Below are positions 1 to 15,400 of a stretch of 64,000 nucleotides of DNA, in pieces. Below the pieces are notes generated by a model, which was not told the origin of the DNA, searched no databases, and saw nothing but the letters and a program-made list of their open reading frames with translations. Both the position numbers and the translations under genes were made by a program. Origin of the DNA: Latrodectus hesperus (Eukaryota > Arthropoda > Arachnida > Araneae > Theridiidae); assembly GCA_037975125.1 (NCBI GenBank), contig CM075860.1:46101673-46165672 (forward strand), given 5' to 3'. Within the stretch, counting starts at the first letter, position 1. Each line of letters opens with the position of its first letter.

Positions 1-416
1 TTATTTAAAATGTTATTCCTGAACATAATATATCAAAAAAAGGAACTATGAAGAGGTTAATGGATATTTATTGCACATGTCTTACTGTTTAATATTTCAA
101 ACGTGGAATTATTTTATCATACATCTCTCATACACTTACTGGCAATTATTTTATTGATTAACTAATTGAAATATTTTATAACTCATTTTCCATTTTTCTT
201 TTTTAACATATTATATCAGTTTTTAATATTTTTAATAAATTAGTTTTTTTCCTTATGTAGAAATTGCATTTGTGTTTTACCTCTAAAATGATTATAATTT
301 TTTGATTGCACACTTCTATGCAGACATAAATATTTTTATTAAAATAATGCAAAATTTTCTATAAATATACAAAGTATGTAATGAAATCTTATTCTAATAA
401 ATTTTGTTCAATTTAG

Positions 417-3400
417 ATTCACTTTAAGCACATCTCCTCTCAGTATTGGTGCTATGATTTGTGCCTTTTTTCCAAAGTTTCCCCAACATAGTAATGATAA
501 TAGGTAAGTTTTAATTATATATATTTTCTTTTATAGACAGTTATATTTAGAATATTTAAGCAGGATTCTCATGAACTTGAAAGTCATGAATATCAAGAAA
601 ATTATAAATGATAAGGCAATTCTAAAAAGTATTGTCAGAGAATATTTATGTTCATAGGATAGAGTTAAATCAGTTGTATGAAAGTTAAAGGGAAAATTAT
701 TTGGTTTCATATTGTGTGTAAATAAGTGTGTCTACTAATTTTTACTTTTATTTATAATTATAGTGTGAGTAATCTAACGTGTAATCTGCTGTGATCCAAA
801 CTATAGTATATTTTCTTTAAAATATTTCATTAGCATAGCTCTTAACTCTTATTGATTTTACTGGAATATTCCAAATTTTAGACTGCCCCTTTTATCTTTT
901 TTAAAATTTAAAAGAAAATGGTGAAATATCTTAAAACGTAATAAAGGAAATTGACTGTGAAAATAAATTTATATTGTTTTACTTTATATTGTAAAAATAA
1001 TAAGGGTACAAAATAAAACATTGATTAAAGTATTTTTTAACTTATTAAAAGAGATAAATTCTCTTGTAGTGAGGAATGTTTCTTTTATAATGAACAACCC
1101 CTCAGGGGGCTTACCTTCTTTAGTTAAACACAGGTGTTACAATGCCAAGGTACCCTAGTGAACTGTCCTCTTCTTTATTTTCTTCTCTCCTCTCCCCTTC
1201 TGATTTTTCTTCCTCTTCTCCCTCATTGTGGTTGCCTCATAAGAGGTTGAGAGCTCCCCATGAGTAGCTATCACTGCCCTATTGCTATTAGCTTCGCTTG
1301 GGGACTAAATCATCCACGTGTTGTGTGGAGACCCATGTCCCTGGAACAGAGGATCCTGGTAATTGAGGCTGCCAGAGACCATATTACTTTGGCCTCTGCT
1401 TCAGGTAAACGGGAGGTGCGTTGTGGTCCTCAGCGTATCAATCAGCTTCCATGAATCAAGCGATCATGTATCTGCTGTGTTATTCGATAAGGATGGAGGC
1501 CACTTCAGAGATTCATTGAAAGCGTATAGGATCTGGATACCACTGGTGCAGTTATAATGCATCCCCTTGTTGGGCTCGGTAGTGGTTGGTTTAGTCTGGC
1601 CTTGAAATAATCAACCTAATGGAGTGTACTTCTAATTCTTTAATCCCTATAGAGCAACAAAGGATACATGGTCGGAAATTTTTTGTTACTAAAAGAACTA
1701 AGGGCAATTTTGATAATGTTTCCATTTTCTTAATTAATAAAAACCTTATTGGTACAGTTGTATTTGTCAAAAATGTTCACAAGATAAAACCGGGTGATCT
1801 TTTGGTGAAGTTGAACAGGTCAAAACCATTCTAAAACTGAAATGTCTCGGTAATATTGATGTTATAATATATCCTCATTGTAGGTTAAATTCTACATGGG
1901 GAGTAATTTCAGCAGATGATCTAATTAATGTTTCAAAGGAGGAAATTTTGGATAATCTTTTTGATCAAAAAGTACAACATGTGCAGGAGAGATTGAACAA
2001 TTATGAAAACTAAGCATCTCATACTCATGTTTGCAACTCCTATACTACCTCAATCTGTTAAAGCTGGTTTTCTAAATAGTAGTGTTCGACCCTATATTTT
2101 AAATCCTTTATGTTGCTTTAAATATCAGCAATTTGGGTATGCAAAAACTACTTGTTGGAGACCTTTGACTTGTGTTCAATATCCTTCTGTTGGACATGAC
2201 AGCAGTTCATGTCTGTTACAAGAAAATGCCTCAACTGCAGTGGTGACTCCCAGTCATGACCAACCTGGATATTAAAGAAATTATTACTGTGAAATTAAAA
2301 CAAAACTTATCTTATTCCGAAGTTATCTTATAAATGTTTAACCTATTCTGAAGGGAATTTCTCCAGTCTTTCTCAATCTAAGACTCAAAGATCCCAAAAA
2401 TTAAAAAATACACAAGAAGGGATCCATAAATCATCCTTAAAAAGTAAAAGAACCTTAACTTCCCCTAAGACAGGTATAATGAAGGTAGATCCTTCAGATG
2501 ATGAAACACTCCTAAGTGAAGCTTTGTCTGAATTCCAGATGAATTTGTTATAGTATCTTTATTCTTCTGAGTCATTCATCTCAACATTATCAATTAGTTC
2601 TTAGTTAATAATTTATTCAAGCACTCAACTATCAAACATTATTTTGTTTTCGTTGCAGCTTATTTCATCTAAGGATCTTGTGCCAGAAAAATTAAACCGA
2701 AATTTTTTTAAAAAAATGGAAACTAGCTTTGGTAATTAGTAATTTAAAAAATTTGATTACTTTTATTATCAAAACATCATTTTGCTAAATTTTAAATGAG
2801 TCTTTCTCTTGTTCTTTCTAACCCCAATAACATATATGTTATGGAAACAGAATTTTTCGAAGAACTTTGTGATCAAAGAGTTTTTGAATAATAATACTAA
2901 TTGGACATTAAAAAAATAGTACTAATTGTAAATAGAACACCAAAAGTTGGTGTTTCCTATTCTAGTACTTTACAAGCAGAAGCTAAAATAAACAACGATT
3001 CAGCAAAGAATAGTTTGGCAATATCTGCTCCATTTTCAACTTTATTATCTAAATCCATTTCATCATCAACTTCTAATGGCACAAAGAAATCTACTTCATT
3101 TACCAATAAATCTAAGATTGATGATATAAAAATTAAAATCTCATGAAATCTTTAAAATTAAGATCTCTAAAAAAAACAATTGATATTGAACAATTGAAAC
3201 TCTTATGAAACCGATATGGAAAACTCCTCTGCAAACTGTTGTAATTCTCAAAAAACAAAGTTTTTTTATTTTTATCTGTTGCATTTTACTGACTTTCATG
3301 AATTTGTTTTAATGCTTTTATAATTCTGATTCATTCATTCATCTCCACATTCTCAAATAGTTCTTATTCAGTGATTTATCCAAGTACTTAATTTTATCAA

Positions 3401-6400
3401 AGATTACTTTGTTTTCGGTGCAGCTTATCCCATCTGAGGCTCTTGCACAAGCCGAGCTAGCAGCCGAATGGTTAGCGCTCTTGCTTTCGGTTCAACAGTT
3501 CGTGGGTTCGAATCCCACCTTGGGCATGGATGTTTGTAGTGGTTTGGAATCCACTTTAAACCGTAGGTCCCAGTCTAATTAGCTCTCGTATGCAAAAAAT
3601 GACCATTGAGTGACTAACCAAGCTCTTGCAAGAGTAAAATCAAATCAAAAAATTATACTGTGCTAATATGTGTGCAGTTTTTTACCTATCTTGAGCATAG
3701 AGAGAGAGAGCGAGATAATGTTTAAGCATGACTCAGATGTAGGTATTTGTAGTGGTTTAGAATCTACTTTAGGCTATCAGTTTTATTGAATTAGCATTAG
3801 CCAACAAAAATTACTGCAAAATGACACAAACTAAACCTTTTTTTTTAATTTGTAAAATTGAAAACACTACACAAATTTTACACTGTACTGATTATTGCAA
3901 TCACAATGTTTAATATTCTGTTATGTATTGTTAATTTGTGTCACATTTTGATATTTTTTTATGCTTAGTGACTTTTGATTAATTTATATCTTAACAGTGT
4001 CTATTTAGGAAAATAATTTTTTCAATCTTATATTTAAGAAATTATTCATTATGATAATGAAATATAAATATTAGTCACTTATTTTTATTTGATTTTTGTC
4101 AAAATTAGCTCATTTTTTTAATTTAATATTTTTTAAATTTGTTTTTATTATTTTGCAATTTATAGATTTTTTTACATTTATCCATTTTATAGGTATCATT
4201 TACAAGCTTTCTACCATTTATATGTTTTGGCTGTGGAACCTCGCCTTATTGTTCCTCGTCTCATCGATTCAAATAAACCAGTTTATATTAATATTAAAGT
4301 TAAATTTAAGGTAATTTAAGAGATTATATTACTCTTATTTTTATTATTTTTTAGTTTTGGTGTTTTTGCCTAAAATTTGCTTACTGTATTATTTATTATA
4401 TACATTAAGTATTACTAACGATAATGTGTATTACTTATTATAATGTGTATGTGGATGTGTAATTTAAATAGTTGAATAAAAATTTAAAAGTTTTCCTATT
4501 AAATATAACCTATTCAGTTTGCTAAATATATGAACACTTTCTCATTTTACCTATTCCTTGAAATATATTTTCCTTATATCTTTTCTGTACTTTAACAAAT
4601 AGGTAGCATCCTTTATTAAATATACATTCAATTTAAAATTGTAAACCAAAAACTTCCAGCAATGCTAATGAGGGATAATTTGAAATGATTGTTTTAATGA
4701 GTCTGATGTTTTTTTTTTAACTAATATGATTTAATTTTCTTTTCTTTCTTTTTTTCTGTATTTTTGGGTTGAGTATTTGTTCATAACAAATAAATTGTTC
4801 ACTGTTACATTCTGTTACTGTAAGGTAATTCAATTATTTTTAACAAAAATTTTAAAATAATTACTGTTTTCATTAAGAGTGGGTTTTTTTAATACATAAA
4901 TATACTGCAATAACCAAATAAATTCAGAAATAAAAATGCTACATTTTTGCTTTGAAATAAAAAAGATTTTAAACCAGAAATATTTTTCAAAAAGTATGAA
5001 ATTTTATTTTATTTCTTTTTTTAAATAAGTTTTTCAAAGTTTATTTCAAGTATATACTTTTTCATATATAATTTATGATTTTTATGAATGACATTAAAAA
5101 ATTTTTATTTCCAATAACTAATTTGTAATTCAAAATTCAGGTACAAAAAAGTCACAAAAGAATAAACAGTGTAATTCTTAATTAAATTGCACAAATATCA
5201 ATTCTTAAATTATCTTGATTTTACAATATTTAACTTCTCAATTTTAATTAATTCAAAATTTGGCCAGGAAAAAAAATTGTAGCATCTAAAAACAAGCAAA
5301 ATATCTAGTACTTAAAATTTATTTATTTGTTAAAATCACTTAATGTCCATTCCATTAATGTCATGTCAATTTTGTGATAAAATCACATTATACTATGATA
5401 ATTGGTACCAAGAAGAAAATTACAAAGTGTTTTAAGCAGTATAGCATGTTTCCTTGCATTTAAAGTAAAATCCTAATTCTTTTACTTAAATAAAATTATA
5501 ATTCTTCATGAACAGTCTTTTAAGAATCCCCACAACTAGAAGTCAAATAAATTCAAATCAAGTAAAGAAGTAGGTTAGGGATTCTGAAAAAGCCAGGATT
5601 CTTGATTTTTCATGTCATAAAAACTCACGTGTATTATTCTCTCCAAAGTAAGCATAAAATATTATTTAATTTAGTGTTCTGCATGGGTAATCACTATATC
5701 TTCCATAAAGACAGTTGTCTTCAAATTTTGTCATTTCTACCAAGGAGGAAGGATGTGCTATCAAAGTATTTTTTGTACTGTACACTTGTGCCAGAGTACT
5801 TTTGCAGTCTTGAGGAGCAAGGGTTTAAAAGTAAAATATGTTCTGTAGGATAACATCAACTTTAAATCCATATTATAAAGTCACATAATCAGAATACAAT
5901 GGTTGTTGATGTATAACTAGGAGGTGCAGTATCCATTATGCAGCAATTTTGGTTACTCATTGCTCCGTCTAAAGAAAAATGCCCCTGATGTAATAGTTGG
6001 ATTTTCCAAGGCCATGTTTCATCAGCAATTATTGTGACCAAACATTGGCTTGTGAAAATTAGAGCTTGCTTGATAGCCTTGAGGTTGCAGTATTTGTATT
6101 AAATGTATCTTTTGGCTATTATTTTAAACCAGATTGCAAAATTATTTTGTTCTGTCATCCAGGGAATGGCCAACTCATATGCCACTGATCAAATACTATC
6201 TTTAAAATTAAAAATAGGAAGCTCTTTTAGCTACAGCAGATAGCGACTTTTGCAATAATTCTACAATTTACATTACAGTAGCTTTCTACTCACTTTCTGG
6301 CAAGACACCCAAGATTCCAGTCTTTTCTGGTTTCGTAATCATCTTCAAACCATTCTTCAATATTGTGCCTTTTTGTAGTCCAATTAAATGACAATATTCT

Positions 6401-9400
6401 TGCAGTGATCTTATTCTGACCTTAACTAAACCATTCTACTGCCACTCAGATAAAGAAAAAAATTGTTGTACCAATAACACTTGATCTTTCTTTATATGAG
6501 ATCTGAATCTTCTGAAAGACCATGATTAACAATGACAAAGGTTCGCAGAATGATTATCTGGTGCTGATCACAAATCCTTCATAGATTTGACTACTTCATA
6601 AAAATTATTGAAGATTTTTATCTGGTGTCCAAAATTTGAACTATTTTTTATTCTAGAAATAGTTTCTCTTTGATTTGTATTATATTTATGCCATGTTTCA
6701 TAAAAATCCAATCCAATGATTTCATAGAGGTCTGAATAGGATTACTTTGATTATAATGATGTGTGCATTAGTGATGTTTTTAAGCTTATCCTACCTATGT
6801 ACTTAAACTACTTGTGTGATATTTATCATCAAGAAAAATCTTAATTTCACAATTTGGTTGCATACTGAATAATTTTCTCAGCTATATTTACAAGAAAATG
6901 ATTTATTCCATGACTTTTTGAATCATGAGACCAAACAAAAATAGTTACATTTATACAAAAACATAAATACAAAAATTTGGCCAGTAGCTTCATCCCATGA
7001 CAGTTTTACAACCTTTTCAAATTAACTCTTTGTCTGTTATTATTCAATAAAATGTCTTTTTTGTTCTGAATTTATGATCAATTGCATATATACAAGCATT
7101 GCATACATACCAAGTTCATGATTGTGGCTTAATTTTTTCTGAGGGACTATTAATTTTTGTAACAGTAAATTTTATTACATTTAATTATGTGCTTGACTGA
7201 ACTGTGCTTCATTATTCTTCATCTAAAGACAAATTTTTTATAGTAATTATGTACTTGAGAAATTAACAATCCAGATTTTTATCTTTCCTCTTTGGTGATA
7301 GTTTGGCTTTGATTTAGCAAATAAAATATATCATTTATATCATTACATCCACAGCACTATTACACTGAATAATTATGTGTAAAATAGAGTTTAATCTTTT
7401 AACGATTTTCAAAAACTTAAAGCAGGTTCTTCTGGAAGAATAGCATAATCTTAACTATAAACTATACAAAACAAGATTACACATGACAAAACATTCCAAC
7501 GTATTTAAAAGTGCTTAAATAATTTGAATGTTACTTATCCATATAAATCATTAAAACAGTTGTTTTTGTTCAAATTATATTATTTGCTCAACATTACTTC
7601 AGTGTATAGATCTTACAAGTATGAAAATCTCTTAAACAATTTTAAATTTGTTTTTGTTACATCATAAAGACAACCTTAAATTCACAGCAACATAAAAGGA
7701 AAAAATGTACAATTAAAAGTAACTGAACCTGTTTTTAATTGTTCACATTATAGTAAACCTTATTTTAATAAGGACGTTTTCTTGAGTTGTCTGTGTGATG
7801 GATTTTTCTTATGCTTTCTTAAAAAGTATTAAATCACAGTCTACAATATTATATTTAGCTTTTTGATTTACAGTATATGCATTTAGTAATTTATAAACCA
7901 GTTTTTCCTTAATTAAATATAGTTTTATTTATTTCATTTTTCTATTTAATATAATCCAATTCCGCATTGTTATTAGTGGTGTGATAAAAGTTAATACCTT
8001 ATAATTTTCAAAAACATCTTAGCCAGCTCATTAGAAATTCTGCTTTTAAGGGAGAAAAACTAAATGCTTTTTATTTACATATATTAAATCCACATTGTCT
8101 TGCATTAAGGAAATTTATACATTGCTTATCTGAATTTTGTTTAACAGAATTTTTTATATATTTAGAACAGCATATGAAAATTTTAAAACTGAATATAAAA
8201 TCATCTAAATATATAAAAAAAACTAAATATGTACATATTTTATGAAGATTAAACTCAAAATAACTTTAAAAATAATGTTAAAAATTGCTAACATTGATTA
8301 ATTGGTCATATATTATATATGTTAAATAATTTTGTGTTGTTCAATTATAATTACAATATATTCAATTAATCAAATATTAAATGATATGTAATTTTTGTTA
8401 TGTTCTAAATAATTTATCATTAAATTTTGTTTACGCATAAAATACTATTTTATTATTCATAATGTTAAAAAAACAATAATTTACAGCATATTTTAATATA
8501 TATTACCATAAATATTTAATTTAAGAACCTCATGTATTGTGATTTTTCTTTTGTGCTTCCTATTAATGAATATAGATATTCTCTTCTCTAACAGGATACT
8601 TCCTTTTATGAGAATGCTGAATTTTCTTTGAAAGCTCCTTGCTTACTTCCAGAATTAAAGTTTTTGGAAAAGGTATTTCATATAATTGTTCTTAATCATA
8701 TATTATAAAGTTTTTATTGATATGGAGTGTTTTTACAAGGTATCTGAGCAGAGTTTTTTTATATGGGAGTAAAATGTACTTTGCTGGTCATTAAAATTGC
8801 TATATCAAGAAAGGCATACATTTATGTACATTAAAGTTTACATGAAAGGAAATACTTTAAAATACAAATGATTATCCTTTCAATGTATTTATGTGAAATA
8901 GATGTTTGTGCTGAAACTTACATATTTAAATAAGAAATTGTGCAGCATTTTATATGAGAACTGCATAGGATCATTGTTACCTGATATAGAAATTGATGTC
9001 TCCTCCAAAGAAATTCTTTCTAGCCCATTTTTGACTTTATTAGTATCAAACTTGTTGCTTACAAGGATTACTATCATGCTTGTATATCTTGCGACTGCAC
9101 AATATTGGATTGATCAATTAAGATGGCTGTATGGATCTCTTATCAGATTTCTTTCTTTAACAACCAGAAAAACAAGTGTCTTTTTTATGCTGCTAAGTAG
9201 GTAACATTTATTTTTAATTCCAAATTTGAGATCTCTTAATACCCAAACAAAAACAAAAAAATTCACAAGAAATGCGGAAAAAAATAATTTGCCATCTTAA
9301 GAAAGGCTTACAAAAAATGATTGACTGATTAGATATTCGTAATCTCCTCAAAGCTATTCTTAAATTTCATGGAATTTTTAAATTGAGTTTATTTGATTGC

Positions 9401-12400
9401 ATTTTTTTCTCTAAAAATCTGTGATATTTTTACTAAATATTCCTATAAAGTTCTTTTGTAAATAAAAAATAAAATCAGTTGTGTTTAATATTTAAAAAAA
9501 ATTTTATGTGGAAATTATTTCTTCAATCTATGCATATTTTTGGGTAAATAAAGCATCTATAACATCAATGCTTCAGGCCTGACAAATATTCAGAATATAT
9601 AAATTTGTTGTTCTTAGGTAACCATCGAAGATCCTAGATACTGGCCAATTGTATTTCACTGTAATGAAAATTGGGATGTGTTAAGGTATTTGTTTTTACT
9701 TTTTTCTTCTTACTGGATATGAATGTCTCATTATTTCCATAGCTAAAATTACTTTAATTCAACTTTGTTTTTATTAGAAATCTTCTTGAAAGTGGTGGTA
9801 CACTACATGTTATGCAGAATGCTGGATGTTTACCATACAATGAAGATCCTCAAGTAAGTCATATTCAATTAAATTATTAAAAAGTTGTCCGTAAATAATA
9901 ATAGATTTAATTTTGGAAAATGACATACTAATTTGTGTTCTCATGTTTTAATTACGAATATATAGTTATTTCACCAACATGTATCTGTGTACTTAGCACT
10001 GAGTTGGCGTTCAGTTAGGTGAAAGTAGTTAAGTGGGAGTCTTCACAGTTTAAAAACAGAAACCAAGCAGAAGACTCCCAATACTTGACCTGCCATTCCC
10101 AGAGGAATCATTTCACTTAGAGAATATTACAATCACATCATGTTAAAAGTACCCCAGATCCCATTAGTAAACATGGCTGTTCCTTGCTTGTGTGCAAATT
10201 CAAACTCACTATCTTCCAATAATGAGAATGATAGATTAACCATTCATACTACCAAAGCTTATAGTGTATTAGCAGTATAACATTTTAAGTTCCCTTTTTT
10301 GGAAAAAAATATTTTTAAAACCAATAAATTGCTAAACTAGACTAAAATCACTTTCTGTACAATAGCAGTTATATTTTGCTATTGAAAATGGAAATGAATT
10401 TTCTCAAACTGTTATTAATTATAATTTTTATTATTTTTATTTCAGGGTTTCCAAAGTCTATTAGCCAGATCATCATTGTGGAATAGTGTTCATGCATGGA
10501 TTCGAAAAGTACTTATCTTGCTATATTAATTATTATTTAATTTGAAATGATCAATTTTGTTACTCTGAAATTACTTAAGGCAAAAAATACGATATACTAA
10601 TCTTATTTAAAATAATAATTAACTAATTATGTTTCGGTTTTGTTTATGTTAATGCCTTTCTTCATAGGTTCCTCAAGTATCAAATTTCTCATCAGACCCT
10701 GTTGCTCTTAATTTTGCTTCCTGTTTCTTGACACCTACAGCTAAAAGTGAAAAGGTATTTGATATCTTTTTCAACATAGTATAACTTATAGGTAGATAAT
10801 AAAATTTGAACAATAATTTATTTTAAACAATTAAAAGATTTGTATAACTCATTGGAAGCTCTTGAAACTCCTTGCTATTGATGTCTTTTCCCAGGAGCAT
10901 TGTAATTTCAACTTTAGACATTAATCTGTTGTTTGCAAATATTACTAATTTTGTTAATTTTTATTTTATTTATTTATTTTAATTTTTCAATTAAATCTGG
11001 TCAAAAAGAAAAAAATAGTTTACTTTATCATCAGTAGATATAAATAAGACTATATAATACAGGGATGGCCAAGCTAGTTTTGAAAGTTTAAGCCATTTTT
11101 CAAAATTTGAAATGTTTCGTGAGCCGCAATTAAATAAGTACTTAAAAAGTATACAAAAAGGAATTAAAAACTTACAGAAAATATATTTATTGAAATGTGA
11201 ATAAAAGTACAAAATTTGTGTATTGAATTTAAATATTAAAAATTAAACACATTTATTTTACCTCCCTTGATAATCCTTTAAAAATTAGTGAAGCATTGGG
11301 GACAACAGTTCTCAGTAATTCTTTGAGAGGCTTGTTAGTTAATACTGATCAGTGTTAGGACTTTGTAAATATTAAAAGAAAAAACAATGGTTCTGATAAG
11401 TATGTTGCTCTGAATATTGAAATAAATTGACAAGCAGCCTTTTTGAACTCAGACTACTGTGATTTTGGTACAAATTTCCGAAATTCAGTAATCGGCGTTG
11501 AGATATATTTTAATTGTAGAGATTGATCCTGCATCTCTATTAATTCTCTGATTCTCTAGAAGCTTTTTGGTTTATAAATATAGTGGAAATGGAAAAGTCA
11601 CCTTGAATTATGTTAATTTCAAATGGATTCAGAAAAAAAAAATCGAGAGACAATTTAAAATATTTCAAGTCTTGGCATCTATTTTATAATTTCGTCAGTA
11701 TTCCACCTAGCTTTTATATATATTCATTGAGTTTTGTTGCTTGTTTAATATTGGAACAAATTATTTTTAATTCAAGGAAAATGGCAAAATGTTTTATTTT
11801 TTAATGTCTTTGAAAATGTTGTAATTTACTTTAAAAACCAAATATGCACTGTGAGAAATCAGATATAATTTTATCTTTCTCCTGCAATTGTAAATTCAGT
11901 ATTTGCAAATGTTCTATGACATCAATCAAAAACATTAAATCTTATAACCACTCATCATTTAATTCTGAATAGTTTATTTTATTTTCTATTTGAAATGCAG
12001 TTATCAGATCATACAAATCTATAAATTGATTTAATATGTTGTAACTAGGTTACTATTTAACAATGTGAAAGAAATTAATGTCGTTTGGAAGTTCTTCCTC
12101 TTTAAATTCTTCAAGGAAATTTAATTGTCTATCATTTTTTGCATTGGTACGAATTTAATTTACATTGTGTAACACTGTTTTCATAACCTCAGGATATTTT
12201 AAATATATTTTAATAAGATGTTCACAGGGAATTATGCAGTAAATTGATATGAATTGTGGAATTTGAGAATCATCTCTTAAAAACCCAATAAGACCAAGGG
12301 TTTTTTTTTTTTTTTTTTAAATTCAGCATTGCCCAAGCTCAAACATTTGTAATGCTTAAGAGTATTTGTAATGCTTATTTAAATTTGATTTTAAACAAGC

Positions 12401-15400
12401 AAATTTATCTAATCTTAATCTGGAATTTGGTGGATACTCATTACAAAACTGTGGATGATTGGTTTAAGAATATCAGCATAAATTGCTAGCTTTATAATTT
12501 TTGACTGTAGAATTATAAATAACAATGCTTTTTCCTCTTATTGTCAAAAAAGTTCTCCTCACACTCATTAATAAAACTTTTATTTTCGTCCTCTGTTATC
12601 ATATATTTAAAAGAACTGGAAATAGATAAGAAAACATTTAGAAAATACAAGTTTTGTTTTCTTAAAACAATAACAACATATGTTACATACTACGAAACAA
12701 ATTATATTTAACTTACTAAAAATTCCAGATCACAAATTTTATCTATTGCAAGAGTGATATGAATTGTTTCCTCCAGAGCACAATGTCAATTATTCGCTGC
12801 CATTAAAGTTTATAAATTTAAAATCAGTTTGAAGTCGGACGATTATGCCACTGTTTATGTTCATTTCCGCATGTTTCAATAAGTCATATCATTCTTAACT
12901 TGGACAGAAATTAAAAATGTTACAACATTGCACTTAGTCTTTCATATTTGTTGTCAGTAATCTAAAACATTTTGAAACACATGGAACAATAAATAAAAAT
13001 TTAAAATATAAACACAGAAATGAAAAAGGAACTCGGGTACATTAATCGAGAGATACAAACAGTCTTTCAAAGAGCCGCAGGTTAGCCACCCCTGATTTAA
13101 TATAATATAAACAAATTTTGACAGAAATCGTAAGATGCATAGTTGGAAATTAGTATGGTTTACTCATACAACGACATATTTTGTTGAACATTTAGCTCTG
13201 ATGACTCTGTGATAAAATTCAACAAATTCATCATACTGTCAAAAATAGGTTAAATATGTAAAAACTTCTTTTTTTTTTCTTGAATGTGCTTAGTTAACAG
13301 TCATAAGATATATGCTATAAATAAATGTTTAAGATAGTGAATAAAGGAATTGTGTAATATATTTCTTAAAAATAACAATAATTACAATATTTAAAGCCTA
13401 TAAGTGATGTCTATTTCTGAAATTTTTAAGTGTTTCCATCCAATTGTAATTTAATTTAATTAAATTTATGGTGACTGTTGAACACTCAATTTAGGTTAAT
13501 AAAGGTTAAGTAAATATACCCTTTTAAAAACATGAAAGTGATTATGATGGTTAGAATCATTATTTATCTGCTTCTATGCCATTTTGATTTCCCAAGTTTT
13601 GTTTCCTTGGATATATTACTTAATAAAATTTATATATAGAAATTTAACTTTATTCTTCATAATCGAATCAAGGACCTACTGTAAAAATCTGTCTTATTAC
13701 TAGACCACGTTTAATATATAAAGCTAAGCCATAGAGTGAATATATAATGTGGCCATTATTAGGTGCATTATATATTTAGAATAATTGCAATTTTATAAAG
13801 TATCCATATTTTGTCATACATTGCTAGTTTTTTGATGTCTCAAAATATGAAAAGATATTTCTAGAATCAGTTTTGAGTTTTATTTTGTAGTTTATATTCA
13901 TTTGTTATTATAATTTTGTTCTGTCTCTTTTCTTAAAGCTAAAATAATATTAATTGTTCTAAATGAAAAACATTTTACTTCTTTTAGATATGTTTTGTTT
14001 TTTTAATTTATTTAGTCTTGCATACACATGATAATTTAATTTTTATTTTAATTTATAATTTTTATTAAATAGTTTTATATATGTGATTGAATGACATTGA
14101 TTATTATATATATTAATTGAAGCAATTTTTCATTTCTTTATAATTTTATATTGAAAATAAATCATGCTTTAATTTGTTTAGGAAAAAGAATGGCAACAAA
14201 AAGTTTGTGGTATTTTATTTGAATGTGCCTCATTAGAAAAAATGGAGGCTTTACCCATTTCTGTTGCAATAATGCAGGTAATTATTACTATAAATATTGC
14301 TAAGTAAATTTTATTATTTTCTAGAGATTTAATAATATATTAGTATATTCAAAATAGTATTAATAAAGAAAAGCTTGTTAAATATGTTTACATGATTTGT
14401 ACAGCTAATATTTTAATTGATCCTATGTTAATTTTTGATAAAGAAATATCTTTTTTATTTTTTCAGATGGCCAAATTATCTCATTTTACTCATCACACAT
14501 TTGAAATGTGGCAAATAAAATTAGTCACAGCTTATGAAAAATGGTGTCATAGATATAAATCTCAATTTAATGATGACTTGACTCTTCTAAGATCTGATTT
14601 AAGCATAACACTTATGAGTGAGATAGAAAATTTTGTTAATGCTACAATAAAGAGTATGTATTTTTTAAGTACGAATTCATTTTGCTTTGATTTCACTGAA
14701 CAACTATTGCAATTTTATAAAATGTATCAGTAATTTAATGTTGAAAAAGAATACTTGACAACTCTTAATTAAGATTATCTATTGCGATTATAAGTATAAT
14801 TCATATGTTAAAACAATTTTAATTTATCATAAATATCTAAGGAATAAAAACATATATTATTTACACTGCTCAAAATTAAAACTGCATCACTTCGTTTGAA
14901 TTTTATAAAACTTCATATTTGTGTTGTATCCATTAATGTAATTAAAATGAGAAATTAAATGAACAGCTTATTATTGAAAAATTCACAAGTGAGTGGTTCT
15001 GGAGATTTATATCACTCCTGTTGCAAATATATATTGTAATTATACCATACCATCTATAGAAACTTTTATACAATGACTCTTTAAACAGTACTTTCTAACT
15101 ATAATCAATGCTGGTGGTATTTTTTATATCAGCAAAAAAACTGATGGCCTTACAGCTTTGCAAATCAGTTTCTTTAATGGCCTATTAATTAAGGAAAATG
15201 TAGAAACTGCAATGCATTTAATCTCTGCAACTTATCATAATTAATGTGATTGCATATTCCTCTGACATCTTTGTGGAGTAAAAGTTGAGTATTGTCTTAC
15301 TGGAAATTTATTGATTATGAATTATCAATAAATTTCCAATTAATTGAATTGGAAATTAATTGGGAGTGATATTATGGAAAGCAAAATAAGAAGTCACAGG

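Noticed and set aside
3450..3530. Possible tRNA gene in the ANAPC1 intron
   Set aside because: Same reasons: box B is perfect, but there is no tRNA cloverleaf and a diverged copy of the body follows.
8889..9204. Overlapping ORFs on both strands in an ANAPC1 intron
   Set aside because: No similarity or splice context, and the plus-strand frame does not fit ANAPC1 phase.
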